Positions 19,246 to 27,980 of a DNA stretch of 32,448 nt are shown here, one piece after another. Position 1 is the stretch's first letter, and each line of letters begins with the position of its first letter. Made by a program: the position numbers and the translations under genes. Origin of the DNA: Nitrosomonas sp. (GTDB lineage Bacteria > Pseudomonadota > Gammaproteobacteria > Burkholderiales > Nitrosomonadaceae); the NCBI GenBank assembly GCA_008015565.1, contig SSFV01000093.1, forward strand, positions 1 to 32,448. The letters are read 5' to 3'. Below the pieces are notes generated by a model. The model searched no databases. It saw nothing but the letters and a program-made list of their open reading frames with translations, and had not been told where the DNA came from.

Positions 19246-22080
19246 ATGAGTAAGCCGTTGTTTGATGATTCGCTGTTATCTGGTGCTAATGCTTCATTTA
19301 TTGAAGCAGTATATGAAGAATATTTGCATAACCCTAATTCGGTAGCTTTGGCTTGGCGTGAATATTTTGACGCATTAACCAAGCAACCCATTAACAGTGC
19401 ATCAAAAAAACAGCTTACTGGAAATGGTGCCATAATTTCGCAACCACAGCTTACAAGCATGGAAGTTCAAACGGCGTTTCCTGAAATGATTGTTGCGGAT
19501 TCAGATGATCGTAAGCAAGTTGCTGTATTACAGTTGATCAATATGCATCGCTATCTGGGGCTGCATCAGGCTAAACTGGATCCGCTAGGATTAAAGCAGC
19601 AATTGGATATTCCGGAGCTAAATCCCGCTCACTTTGGATTTACCGAAGCAGATTTGGATAAGGTATTCAATACCGGTTCACTAGTAGGGCCAGAGCACGC
19701 CACGTTGCGGGAAATCTTGCAGATTTTGCGAGAAACCTATTGCGGTTCAATTGGTGCCGAGTATATGTATATTTCTTCAGTGGAACAGAAACGCTGGATA
19801 CAGGCCCGGCTGGAAGGTCATCGGTCAAATCCGAATTACCCGGATGACTATAAACGGCATATTTTGGAGCGACTCACTGCGTCAGAAGGGTTGGAAAAAT
19901 ATCTGCATACCCGTTATGTCGGGCAGAAACGTTTCTCTGGGGAAGGCAATGACAGTCTTATTCCTTTACTTGATTGCCTGATCCATCGAGCAGGAAAGGC
20001 AGGAGTTCAGCAAATTGTGATGGGCATGGCGCACCGGGCCCGGCTCAATGTGCTGGTCAATACACTGGGCAAAATGCCTGCCGACTTGTTTCGTGAATTT
20101 GAAGAAAAACAACCGCAGGAATTACCTTCTGGCGATGTGAAATATCATCAGGGCTTTTCATCCGCTATAAAAACCGCAGAAGGCATCGTTCGGCTAGCAT
20201 TGGCTTTCAATCCTTCGCACCTGGAAATTGTCAATCCAGTGGTAGAAGGTTCAGTGCGCGCAAGGCAGCATCTGCTTAACGATAAGCTTGGCGATCGGGT
20301 ATTACCGGTTCTGATTCATGGTGATGCCGCTTTCGCCGGCCAAGGTGTAGTAATGGAAACGCTTAATTTGTCACAGACTCGCGGTTATGGTACCGGGGGT
20401 ACCGTGCATATTATTATCAATAATCAAATTGGATTTACGACTTCCGACCCGCGTGATAGCCGGTCAACCTTGTATTGTACCGATGTAGCCAAAATGATTG
20501 ATGCACCTATTTTTCATGTCAATGGCGACGATCCTGAAGCAGTTGTCATGGTGTCAGAGTTGGCATTCGATTTTCGTATGCGCTTTCATAAAGATGTGGT
20601 CATAGATATGGTGTGTTTTCGCAGGCTTGGTCACAATGAACAAGATGAGCCGATGGTAACACAGCCGAAGATGTATCAGATTATCGGTAAGCATCCCGGT
20701 ACCCGCAAGCGCTACGCCGATAAACTTATCGCGGAAGAAGTCATAAAGCCGCAAGAAGCGGAAGATCTCATTCAAGCTTATCGTGATGCTATGGATGAAG
20801 GTGTTAATCCCAACAAGAATGTTTGTTATGACTACAAATCGCCGTATGCTATTAATTGGGAACCTTATCTTAAGCCAATTAAATGGAACAAGAAAATTAA
20901 AACCGGTGTGATGTTACAAACGCTTAAGCAACTCGCTATACGCTTGACGGATATTCCTGATGGTTTCAAATTACATCCACGGGTTGAAAAAATTATGGCC
21001 GACCGGCGCGCAATGGGAAAAGGAGAGTTGCCATTAGATTGGGGCATGGCGGAAAATCTCGCTTATGCTACTTTGTTGAAAGAAGGCTATCCCGTCAGGT
21101 TATCGGGCCAAGACTCTGGACGGGGTACTTTTTTTCACCGTCATGCGGTTCTGCACGATCAAGTAGCGGCTGATCAAAATGAACGGATTTATATCCCATT
21201 GCGCCATATTTATCCTGAGCAACCTGATTTTGTCGTGATCGATTCCATGTTATCCGAAGAGGCCGTATTGGGCTTTGAATACGGTTATGCAACAACGCAA
21301 CCCAATGAATTGGTGATTTGGGAAGCGCAATTTGGTGATTTTGCCAACGGTGCGCAGGTAGTCATAGACCAGTTTATTGCTTCTGGCGAAGCCAAGTGGG
21401 GACGGGTTTGTGGCTTAGTGATGATGTTGCCGCATGGCTATGAAGGGCAGGGGCCTGAGCATTCTTCCGCGCGATTGGAACGTTTTTTGCAACTCTGCGC
21501 TGATTACAATATTCAAGTTTGCGTGCCTTCCACGCCGGCACAAATGTTCCACATGTTGCGCCGGCAAATTATCAGGCCATTGCGTAAACCGCTGATCATT
21601 ATGAGTCCGAAAAGTATGTTGCGTCATAAAGAATCGGTATCGAGCCTGGAAGATTTGGCACACGGTCATTTTTACCCGGTTATTTCCGAAGCGGAAGATT
21701 TAGATCCTAAAATGATCAAGCGAATAATTGTTTGTAGCGGGAAAATCTACTATGAATTACTGGCTTATCGCAAAGAACAGCAAATAACGGGAATGGCGAT
21801 TATCCGGCTGGAACAGCTTTATCCGTTTCCACACGAAGAATTCCAGGCAGAAATCGATCGCTTCAGTAATGCCAAGGAAGTTATCTGGTGTCAGGAAGAA
21901 CCTGGCAATCAAGGCGCATGGCATCGCATTCAACATTATCTCTTGCGCCATATGCACCCCGACCAAGCGTTAGGTTACGCGTTACGGGTGTCGGCAGCTT
22001 CTCCGGCGGTAGGTTATACGGCTAGACATAGGTTTACGCAGCATGAGTTAATCGTAGCAGCTTTCAGAGATAAAATTTAG
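19246..22080 (+). CDS. sucA: SucA, 2-oxoglutarate dehydrogenase E1 component
   Basis: A 944-residue thiamine diphosphate enzyme that decarboxylates 2-oxoglutarate and passes the succinyl group to SucB. The N-terminal E1o-specific segment ([17 protein letters not shown]) is followed by the dehydrogenase domain with the TPP/Mg site [11 protein letters not shown] (from about 358) and [14 protein letters not shown], then the transketolase-type pyrimidine-binding domain ([30 protein letters not shown]) and the C-terminal domain ([11 protein letters not shown]). It is full length. It is 37 bases after gltA, with no clear ribosome binding site. In obligate ammonia-oxidising autotrophs such as Nitrosomonas europaea these genes are present although enzyme activity has been reported as low or absent; the sequence here shows no inactivating change. 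Confidence 0.98.
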   Translation: MSKPLFDDSLLSGANASFIEAVYEEYLHNPNSVALAWREYFDALTKQPINSASKKQLTGNGAIISQPQLTSMEVQTAFPEMIVADSDDRKQVAVLQLINMHRYLGLHQAKLDPLGLKQQLDIPELNPAHFGFTEADLDKVFNTGSLVGPEHATLREILQILRETYCGSIGAEYMYISSVEQKRWIQARLEGHRSNPNYPDDYKRHILERLTASEGLEKYLHTRYVGQKRFSGEGNDSLIPLLDCLIHRAGKAGVQQIVMGMAHRARLNVLVNTLGKMPADLFREFEEKQPQELPSGDVKYHQGFSSAIKTAEGIVRLALAFNPSHLEIVNPVVEGSVRARQHLLNDKLGDRVLPVLIHGDAAFAGQGVVMETLNLSQTRGYGTGGTVHIIINNQIGFTTSDPRDSRSTLYCTDVAKMIDAPIFHVNGDDPEAVVMVSELAFDFRMRFHKDVVIDMVCFRRLGHNEQDEPMVTQPKMYQIIGKHPGTRKRYADKLIAEEVIKPQEAEDLIQAYRDAMDEGVNPNKNVCYDYKSPYAINWEPYLKPIKWNKKIKTGVMLQTLKQLAIRLTDIPDGFKLHPRVEKIMADRRAMGKGELPLDWGMAENLAYATLLKEGYPVRLSGQDSGRGTFFHRHAVLHDQVAADQNERIYIPLRHIYPEQPDFVVIDSMLSEEAVLGFEYGYATTQPNELVIWEAQFGDFANGAQVVIDQFIASGEAKWGRVCGLVMMLPHGYEGQGPEHSSARLERFLQLCADYNIQVCVPSTPAQMFHMLRRQIIRPLRKPLIIMSPKSMLRHKESVSSLEDLAHGHFYPVISEAEDLDPKMIKRIIVCSGKIYYELLAYRKEQQITGMAIIRLEQLYPFPHEEFQAEIDRFSNAKEVIWCQEEPGNQGAWHRIQHYLLRHMHPDQALGYALRVSAASPAVGYTARHRFTQHELIVAAFRDKI

Positions 22081-22093
22081 AAGAGGGGCAGCA

Positions 22094-23353
22094 ATGTTAG
22101 TTGAAGTCAAAGTACCCGTATTATCTGAATCGGTAGCTGAGGCTACATTGATAACCTGGCATAAAAAATCGGGAGATTACATTAACCGGTCAGAAAATCT
22201 GATCGATATCGAAACCGATAAAGTGGTATTAGAATTACCCGCTCCAAGTGCCGGTGTGTTAAGTAAAATTTTAAAACAGGATGGCGCCACGGTTATCAGC
22301 GGTGAAGTCATTGCCATGATAGATACTGAAGGCTCTACTACAGTTAACGCTATTAAGCAGGAAGAAAAACCAGAGTCGGCCGCTGACAAACAGGTTGTAG
22401 TCATTACAGGAAAAAGTTCTGAAAAAACAGGTGCGGAGGAAGTTAATCAGGCGATACCGATGTTGATGCCTGCCGCGCGCAAATTAGCAGAAGAAAATAA
22501 TCTGAAAGCGACCGAAACCTCCGCCATCAAAGGCACTGGCCTTGGCGGGCGCATTACTAAAGAAGATGTGCAGGCGTATATGGATAAGAAATCCAATCCG
22601 GCATCAAGTAATGAAATTAAATCGGGTTTAGTGGACACACCTAGAACCGGTGCTCGTACGGAACGTAGAGTAGCGATGTCTCGATTGCGGCAGACAATTG
22701 CGGAGCGTTTGGTGCAGTCCCAATCTACAGCAGCAATTCTGACTACGTTCAATGAAGTCAATATGCAGTCGATTATTGACCTGCGCACACGTTATAAAGC
22801 AGAATTTGAGAAAGAACATGGTGTTAAGTTGGGCTTTATGTCATTCTTTGTTAAAGCTGTTATTACTGCATTAAAAAAATATCCGATTATCAACGCTTCC
22901 GTTGAAGGTAATGAAATCGTCTACCACGATTATTATGATATCGGAATTGCTGTGGGGAGTCCGCGTGGCCTGGTGGTCCCAATCATTCGTGATGCAGATC
23001 GATTGACGCTGGCTGATATTGAATTGCAAATAGCCGACTTTGCCAAGCGTGCACAAGACGGCAAGCTGACAATCGAAGAACTTAGCGGTGGTACGTTCTC
23101 GATTACCAACGGTGGCGTATTTGGTTCTATGCTCTCTACTCCTATCATTAATCCGCCCCAGAGTGCCATTCTTGGTATCCACGCTACAAAAGAACGGCCT
23201 GTTGTGGAAAATGGTCAAATTGTTATCCGTCCGATGAATTATCTGGCTTTATCTTATGATCACCGGATAATTGATGGTCGTGAAGCGGTGCTGTCACTCG
23301 TAGCGATAAAAGAAGCATTGGAATATCCAATGAGTCCGCTTTGGGAGAAATGA
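22094..23353 (+). CDS. sucB: SucB, dihydrolipoyllysine succinyltransferase (E2)
   Basis: A 419-residue E2 component. Its N-terminal lipoyl domain has the lipoylated Lys43 in [13 protein letters not shown]. After a linker comes a peripheral subunit-binding domain (about 121-162, [26 protein letters not shown]). The catalytic acyltransferase domain ends with [13 protein letters not shown], where His390 and Asp394 are the catalytic pair. GAGGGG lies upstream of the ATG, 13 bases after sucA. The E3 gene lpd (odhL), which often follows in betaproteobacteria, is not present; sucB is followed by about 245 AT-rich bases and a tRNA. Confidence 0.98.
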   Translation: MLVEVKVPVLSESVAEATLITWHKKSGDYINRSENLIDIETDKVVLELPAPSAGVLSKILKQDGATVISGEVIAMIDTEGSTTVNAIKQEEKPESAADKQVVVITGKSSEKTGAEEVNQAIPMLMPAARKLAEENNLKATETSAIKGTGLGGRITKEDVQAYMDKKSNPASSNEIKSGLVDTPRTGARTERRVAMSRLRQTIAERLVQSQSTAAILTTFNEVNMQSIIDLRTRYKAEFEKEHGVKLGFMSFFVKAVITALKKYPIINASVEGNEIVYHDYYDIGIAVGSPRGLVVPIIRDADRLTLADIELQIADFAKRAQDGKLTIEELSGGTFSITNGGVFGSMLSTPIINPPQSAILGIHATKERPVVENGQIVIRPMNYLALSYDHRIIDGREAVLSLVAIKEALEYPMSPLWEK

Positions 23354-23558
23354 AATACCAGCAATCTGTAATATTTAACTTTACTATATTATTAAGTTAT
23401 TGAATTATTAATAACAAAATTGGCGCTATATCGATTGCTGTAATCTACATAAACGCACACGAACTGATTACTTTACCAAAATTGCTAATTGCAAAATCAG
23501 ATCTGAACTCTAACCATTCATCAAAGCAATTTGATCCCAGAGCTTTTTATAAAACCAC

Positions 23559-23587
23559 TTAAACTTACATCGATAATCAGGTATAAT
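23559..23587 (+). promoter_or_regulatory. Probable promoter of tRNA-Lys
   Basis: A perfect -10 box TATAAT (23582-23587) is spaced 17 bases from TTAAAC (23559-23564), a partial match to TTGACA. The GC-rich GCCGCCC directly after the -10 box is typical of stringently controlled tRNA and rRNA promoters. Transcription would start a few bases before the tRNA 5' end at 23598. Confidence 0.65.
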
Positions 23588-23597
23588 GCCGCCCTTT

Positions 23598-23673
23598 GGG
23601 TCGTTAGCTCAGCCGGTAGAGCAGCGGACTTTTAATCCGTTGGTCGGCAGTTCGAATCTGCCACGACCTACCA
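23598..23673 (+). tRNA. tRNA-Lys (anticodon UUU)
   Basis: A complete 76-base cloverleaf. The acceptor arm is GGGTCGT/ACGACCT with a G-U first pair, discriminator A and an encoded CCA. The D stem is GCTC/GAGC. The anticodon arm is GCGGA-CTTTTAA-TCCGT, with the anticodon TTT at 23631-23633. The T arm is GGCAG-TTCGAAT-CTGCC. It is a single-gene unit with its own promoter and terminator, between sucB and an accessory stretch. No repeat of the tRNA 3' end was seen downstream, so there is no sign of an integrated element. Confidence 0.98.
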
Positions 23674-23679
23674 AATAAA

Positions 23680-23718
23680 AGAAGGAGTTAGTTAAATACT
23701 AACTCCTTCTATCTTTTT
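23680..23718 (+). terminator. Rho-independent terminator of tRNA-Lys
   Basis: AGAAGGAGTTAGT (23680-23692) pairs perfectly with ACTAACTCCTTCT (23698-23710) around a five-base loop and is followed by ATCTTTTT. It starts seven bases after the tRNA CCA end. Confidence 0.9.
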
Positions 23719-24161
23719 AAAATGCAGAGAAAAGTTTTTTATCATACTGTTATCAACAAACAACACTTCGATATTCTCCAACTATTCCACATCAGCTATA
23801 TACCGAACTTATACAGAGCCTTGCTTGATAATATATTCTCTAGTTACGACTATAACAATTGTAATATCCACTTCGAAGGTTTCCAAACTCGTTATGCTGA
23901 ATTCTCTTAACACTATCCCATGTTTTAGCTTAAATTGACATCATGCCGATCTGAATAAAGTATTATTCATAAGCATGCATGATTCTAAATAACCAAGTGA
24001 AACTACGAACATTAGTAATTCAATTTAAATACTATAAAATTAATAGTAAATTTCGCAATCATTATGATGAGTGAGCGTTTTTTTATTTCTGAACTGCATA
24101 TAATAAGTTTGATTTGTTTTGACAACTTACCGCAACCACGATCTGACCGGGAGAAAATTGA
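23719..24161. other. Gene-poor region between tRNA-Lys and the PEP-CTERM gene
   Basis: It holds 443 AT-rich bases. A 62-codon frame at 23722-23910 has no ribosome binding site and no recognisable product. A promoter for the PEP-CTERM gene is expected near 24060-24140, but no convincing hexamer pair was seen. GGGAG about ten bases before the ATG at 24162 is its likely ribosome binding site. Confidence 0.45.
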
Positions 24162-24875
24162 ATGTTAAAGTCTAGCCTTCTCGTCCTCATGCTAGTAATG
24201 TTTTTTGCTTCGGCAGCCCAGGCGGCATTTATTCAAGACAAGGAGACATTTAGCGGAAACATCAAAGATCTAAACACCTGGGAAGAATTCATACCACATA
24301 CAGGTAGTAGTATCACACAGAACGATGGACTAACGGTTATTAGTGGTGCAGATTACACAACGCGTTTTTTAAAAGTCGGAATAGGTGAATCCGTCCGAGT
24401 AACCGCCACGGATGGTCCTAACAGTTCTTTAGATATATTTTTGACTACGAATTCTGGAGGAACGACCACCTTTACAACTTTTGACTCTAGCTATATCACG
24501 ATTTCACAAACTTATTTTTTCGATGATGGGCGCTCCGAATTTAGCGCTATGCAAGGAGGTCTCGGAGTCGCCTCAGGCTTAGTGATGGGTTCAATTATTG
24601 AACCAGTAGGAATAGCTCATGATTTAGAGATTACTCGATTGAGCAGTAACCTAGCTGAATTCACTGTTTTTAATATCCAAGGCTCTTCATTGTTTCAAAC
24701 ACAACTCAGTTTAAATAATATTCCCGATGACCTTTACATTTCTCTAAGTGCCGGAAATGCTGTCTTTCATGATGTCAGCGTTGTACCAGAGCCTTCAATA
24801 TTAGCCATGCTTATAATTGGATTACTAGCACTCACATTTATTAACCGTCACACGAAGTGTGTCAGAAAAAGCTAA
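24162..24875 (+). CDS. PEP-CTERM sorting domain-containing protein
   Basis: A 237-residue exported protein. The Sec signal peptide covers about residues 1-22 (LLVLMLVMFFASAAQA). The middle 180 residues are a Thr/Ser-rich, probably all-beta domain without a family I can name. The C-terminus is a complete PEP-CTERM signal: VPEPSILAML, a hydrophobic helix, then a basic cluster (RHTKCVRKS). Such proteins are processed by exosortase and are usually linked with extracellular polysaccharide; no exosortase gene is in the window, so it must be encoded elsewhere. It stands alone, flanked by gene-poor sequence. Confidence 0.88.
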   Translation: MLKSSLLVLMLVMFFASAAQAAFIQDKETFSGNIKDLNTWEEFIPHTGSSITQNDGLTVISGADYTTRFLKVGIGESVRVTATDGPNSSLDIFLTTNSGGTTTFTTFDSSYITISQTYFFDDGRSEFSAMQGGLGVASGLVMGSIIEPVGIAHDLEITRLSSNLAEFTVFNIQGSSLFQTQLSLNNIPDDLYISLSAGNAVFHDVSVVPEPSILAMLIIGLLALTFINRHTKCVRKS

Positions 24876-24923
24876 TTGCTCAATACCTAGTTTCAAAACA
24901 GTGTAATCCCTCCCAAAAATTAA

Positions 24924-25080
24924 ATGAGCAAAGCAGTAGAATTTTCTATCGTAGACAAAGAGGAATTTTACTGATGAAGAAGCAGCGGCATGCGGAAAGT
25001 TAGATCAGGCAGATCTTGAAGCAGGTTTCAAGAAAGCCATTCGCCTTGTTATTAAGAAAGACCTCTGCACAACTGCGTAA
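24924..25080 (+). pseudogene. Candidate frameshifted small gene
   Basis: ATG at 24924 reads MSKAVEFSIVDKEEFY and stops at TGA 24972-24974. Removing one T from the four-T run at 24966-24969 would continue the frame as TDEEAAACGKLDQADLEAGF and on to VIKKDL..., stopping at TAA 25078-25080, for 51 residues in all. The joined product has a plausible acidic/helical composition, but I cannot name a family and the start lacks a clear ribosome binding site. It could be accidental. Confidence 0.3.
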
Positions 25081-25137
25081 ATTTTGCTGTAAAGATGTGA
25101 AAAATATTCAAATTTAAATCATATTGTTATGATTTAT

Positions 25138-25481
25138 TCAGGGGTTGCTATATAGCTTCAAAGACATACCCAGCCAATTCCGCTGATGAGACAGCATTGT
25201 TTTAAAATCGCTTTAGTCTATTCGATAGTAATTCACTTCAATCGATGCTTGCGCAGTTTACTCTATTTCCCGACCTAGGGAATTATTCTGAAAACAACCG
25301 ATGACATTCCCTCTTTTAGGAGATCAATAGTAATTTCACTTCTCTGCTCAGTAAAATGAGAGAGTTTAGCAATACCGCTTTTTATCCAGAATAAATCGGA
25401 ACGACGATCACCTTGGCGATAATGAAAAATTTTCTTCGGAGCATTCCGGAATGGAGGGTAACTCTTCTGTAATTGATTCAC
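25138..25481 (-). pseudogene. Degraded Crp/Fnr-family transcriptional regulator (effector-domain remnant)
   Basis: From a GTG at 25481 the minus strand reads a cyclic-nucleotide-binding-like N-terminus: FHYRQGDRRSDLFWIKSG, then AKLSHFTEQRSEITIDLLKE. The frame then shifts (one base missing after GAGGG), and the neighbouring frame continues the family pattern as NVIGCFQNNSLGREIE, a stop, then TAQASIEVNYYRID, a second stop, and SDFKTMLSHQRNW, running out near 25138. The order of pieces matches the beta-roll of a Crp/Fnr regulator, including the segment before the dimerisation helix. No helix-turn-helix part follows. One frameshift, two in-frame stops and loss of the C-terminus make it a pseudogene. 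It lies about 300 bases downstream of rh50. Confidence 0.7.
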
Positions 25482-25783
25482 ATCTCATTCAAAAAATTCA
25501 TTAATCAACTCAAACTTAGTTAGCATCATACGTTATAGATTGCATTTTCAATTCCAGTGGCATCCCAATTATGCAGTAATTTAGCCACTCAACAAGCTTA
25601 GAAATCAGCACAAAATAGAGCGTGATAAGTCTGAGGATTTTTCACAAGTGGCATCGAACACTGACAAGATAAGCATCAATAAAAAATATATATTGTATAC
25701 ACCAGTAAAAAAATGATTCGCGTGATTCTAGTTTAAGTGGCAAGAACAGAACCACGCTACGAATTTCATCCAGCATAGCTTAA
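25482..25783. other. Non-coding gap downstream of rh50
   Basis: The 302 AT-rich bases show no gene-like frame and no clear terminator for rh50. A direct pair GATTC...GATTC around a run of T is present near 25714-25726 but does not form a stem. Confidence 0.4.
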
Positions 25784-27160
25784 TTAAGAAGTTGGTCTGT
25801 TTTCATCTTGTAATGTAATGCCTACCATGGCGATTTTGTTTTCCAAAATCTTAATCCGTGATTCCAATTCATGCACTAAAGCTTTAGCTTCTGATAACTC
25901 TGAAGTTTGAGTTTGGGAAATTTTTGCAGAAGCAGTCGTTTCCAGAAGAGCTAGACGCGATTGTAATTGTTCCTCACGATTTTCTGTTTCGGGGCCAGCA
26001 AGGTGGGTGAATTCCACACTGTCTTCATAAGGTTCTCGAGTTGTACCGGTTGCTTTAATAATTGCGCCCGCCAATAATCCGCCTGCAATAGCCAAAAACA
26101 TTGTGATAACTATACCGTTGAATTGAGCAATTGCTACTTCCGGAACCACCAGGAACGCACTAAATCCGCCTAGCAATCCAGGCATTCCATGCAAATTATG
26201 TACCCCACACGTATCAACAATTTTGAATTTTGATTCTAATAAAGGTAATAGGAATACATAACCCAGCACTGAAACTGTGCCCGCCAAAAGCCCTATTCCA
26301 AATGCCCCAATTGGAGAAACAACATCGCATACTGAACCGATAGCCACACCACCAGGCCATGCTGCATTGTCCATATCAACCATAGAAGTTTTCCCATTAT
26401 GTAACTTTGAACTTAGAAAATAAGTAGCTAAAGTAGCGCCTGACAAAGCAAGTAACGTGTTAGCTACAGTTTGTGGCATATTTTCTAAAGGAACTAGCGC
26501 AGTGGCGAAGCTTGGCCAAAATAGCCATAGCACCATTGATCCCAACATAGCAAATCGATCAGATGTATGATCAGATTCAATTGGCTTACTACGCTGATAT
26601 TCCGTAGTTAGAACTATAGACATACTTAATCCAAAATAAGCGCCAAATGCATGAATTACAATCGATCCGGCTGTGTCTTTAAATCCGGTTGTATAACCAA
26701 TAGCGTCATCCAAAACCAACCATTCATTTAACAAATAGAGTGGAACAACCAGAAGCGCTAATAAAGCATACTGAAAAACACGTAAACGCCCCAGCACCGC
26801 TCCCATTGCAATCAAGGCTGTTGCAACGGACAACTCAGCAAATAACAACGCATCAAGCGTATGAGGTTGCAATTGATGACCAAAAATTCCATTGGCGCGT
26901 AATAGAATATATAGTGGAAGCCCTGTTGCAACTACCAGATAAGTACCGGTTACAGCCCCGAAACCATAACGGCGAACAAATACCATTAAAAAACCAAAAC
27001 CAACAAGCAACATTGCCAATATGTGAATAATAAAATTATATTTTGCTACCACTCCCGCTTCGCTCAAAGCCTCGGTAGTTTCGGCATTAACCCAATTACT
27101 GAAGGTTAGAAAAAACAAACTTATTGCTAGAAGCACAGTAAAACTAAAGCTTTTTTTCAT
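25784..27160 (-). CDS. rh50: Rh50-type ammonium/ammonia channel with C-terminal coiled-coil extension
   Basis: A 458-residue Rhesus-type (not Amt-type) channel conducting NH3/ammonium across the inner membrane. The signal peptide is about residues 1-26. Rh-specific signatures are KDTAGSIVIHAFGAYFGL (Asp162, pore His170), PSFATAL, DMDNAAWPGGVAIG and DTCGVHNLHGMPGLLGG (pore His324), and an EDSVEFTHLAGPE end to the conserved core. After about residue 390 comes a tail of some 65 residues rich in Glu, Gln, Ala and Ser, with heptad-like spacing (EEQLQSRLALLETTA; AKALVHELESRIKILENKIA), predicted as a cytoplasmic coiled coil not expected in the core family. A trimeric coiled coil would fit the trimeric channel. 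AAGGAAG six bases upstream supports the start. In an ammonia oxidiser it would serve substrate uptake or NH3/CO2 exchange. Confidence 0.93.
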   Translation of the reverse strand: MKKSFSFTVLLAISLFFLTFSNWVNAETTEALSEAGVVAKYNFIIHILAMLLVGFGFLMVFVRRYGFGAVTGTYLVVATGLPLYILLRANGIFGHQLQPHTLDALLFAELSVATALIAMGAVLGRLRVFQYALLALLVVPLYLLNEWLVLDDAIGYTTGFKDTAGSIVIHAFGAYFGLSMSIVLTTEYQRSKPIESDHTSDRFAMLGSMVLWLFWPSFATALVPLENMPQTVANTLLALSGATLATYFLSSKLHNGKTSMVDMDNAAWPGGVAIGSVCDVVSPIGAFGIGLLAGTVSVLGYVFLLPLLESKFKIVDTCGVHNLHGMPGLLGGFSAFLVVPEVAIAQFNGIVITMFLAIAGGLLAGAIIKATGTTREPYEDSVEFTHLAGPETENREEQLQSRLALLETTASAKISQTQTSELSEAKALVHELESRIKILENKIAMVGITLQDENRPTS

Positions 27161-27482
27161 GTGACACTTCCTTTTGCATTGATTTATTAGGATTAATTCT
27201 GTGAAATAATTTGAATCAAGGGAATTTCCAATTCTTCATAAAATCCCCAATTAGAGAGTGAGCTTTAATTACCATAAATACAATATGGTTTATTTATAAA
27301 TGAGAGAAAATTTCAAATCTGCGAGTCTGATATGGTCAAGGGAACAATAAAGGCCGAACATTTGATAAAGTTGGAATGTGCAAATTATCTGGGCCGCAGG
27401 TCTTTTAAAACTCGTTTTGAGGCCGGATTGATGGGCGCATGATTCTTTTTGTCACAATGTAATTTTTCTTGTAATACGGGGC
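27161..27482. other. Upstream region of rh50 with a short plus-strand frame
   Basis: This should contain the minus-strand rh50 promoter; TTGATT and TTAATC at 17-base spacing (about 27191-27219) are a weak candidate. A plus-strand frame 27332-27442 encodes 36 residues (MVKGTIKAEHLIKLECANYL, then GRRSFKTRFEAGLMGA) without a ribosome binding site. It reads like the end of a protein rather than AT-rich filler and may be a gene fragment; I do not recognise it. Confidence 0.35.
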
Positions 27483-27504
27483 GGGCCATAAATGATTATG
27501 GCCC
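27483..27504. repeat. 9-bp perfect inverted repeat
   Basis: GGGCCATAA (27483-27491) and TTATGGCCC (27496-27504) flank ATGA. No T tract follows on either strand. It marks the left end of the palindrome-rich segment that extends to about 27737. Confidence 0.7.
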
Positions 27505-27642
27505 ACTTTGATCACTATGCGGGCAACCGTACAGACTATTCATGTCAACCAAAAGATAATTCAATCGTTATTAAAACTGTTTCACATCTTGCCTCCTCAG
27601 TAGTCATCAGTTACAGCCATTTTCTGGTGACTAGACCCTCTG

Positions 27643-27691
27643 CCAGTGCGCTCACATCGGCACCCCTTCCCGCCATGCGCACTGGTTTTTT
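27643..27691 (+). terminator. Terminator-like palindrome with T6 tail, plus strand
   Basis: CCAGTGCGC (27643-27651) pairs with GCGCACTGG (27677-27685); an inner GGC/GCC (27659-27661, 27672-27674) can extend the stem, and six T follow at 27686-27691. It is more GC-rich than its surroundings. On the minus strand the same bases lie in an open frame ending at 27611 (KKPVRMAGRGADVSALAEGL, then VTRKWL), so it could instead be part of a decayed coding or mobile element. Confidence 0.5.
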
Positions 27692-27721
27692 AAATGTTAG
27701 ACGGACCGGATAGAAATATCT

Positions 27722-27737
27722 CTTAGGTACTCCTAAG
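27722..27737. repeat. 6-bp inverted repeat
   Basis: CTTAGG and CCTAAG flank TACT. It closes the palindrome-rich segment on the right. It is short and could be accidental. Confidence 0.35.
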
Positions 27738-27831
27738 CAACCTAACCCTATTAATTTTTTGGTATTGTCAAGAAGAGTAAATTTCAGATTTACATATTGG
27801 AAAATTTGGTTGTAAATTCTTTATTCATGTG

Positions 27832-27869
27832 GATTAAATACTTGAGATACTTTTATCAAGTATTAAATC
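27832..27869. repeat. 14-bp imperfect inverted repeat
   Basis: GATTAAATACTTGA (27832-27845) and TCAAGTATTAAATC (27856-27869) are complementary at 13 of 14 positions, separated by ten bases. There is no T tract. It could be an operator-like palindrome or a hairpin; no intact gene follows it. Confidence 0.5.
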
Positions 27870-27980
27870 AGTGTTTCATAACTACAAGTGACGGCATTTC
27901 AGGCGTAGTTTGGTACAAATTTGACACAATACTTTTGCAGTTTTTAAAAAAGAAATTTCTATAATATTTTTGCTTTTATC

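Noticed and set aside
23722-23910. 62-codon ORF right after the tRNA-Lys terminator
   Set aside because: There is no ribosome binding site and no recognisable motif, and it starts within a few bases of the terminator T tract.
27600-27700. Group II intron 5' end, suggested by GTGCG on the minus strand
   Set aside because: No domain V, reverse transcriptase or further intron structure was seen nearby.
27492-27713. 73-codon plus-strand ORF across the palindromic segment
   Set aside because: It runs through a terminator-like hairpin with a T tract, and the opposite strand has an equally open frame. Neither is supported by a known family, so no CDS is called.
27477-27745. Integron attC site, suggested by GTTAGAC and ACCTAAC near the palindromes
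   Set aside because: The two core-like heptamers are in the wrong relative order for attC, and no integrase or cassette is present.
27921-27965. Promoter formed by TTGACA at 27921 and TATAAT at 27960
   Set aside because: The spacing of about 33 bases is far from the usual 16-18.
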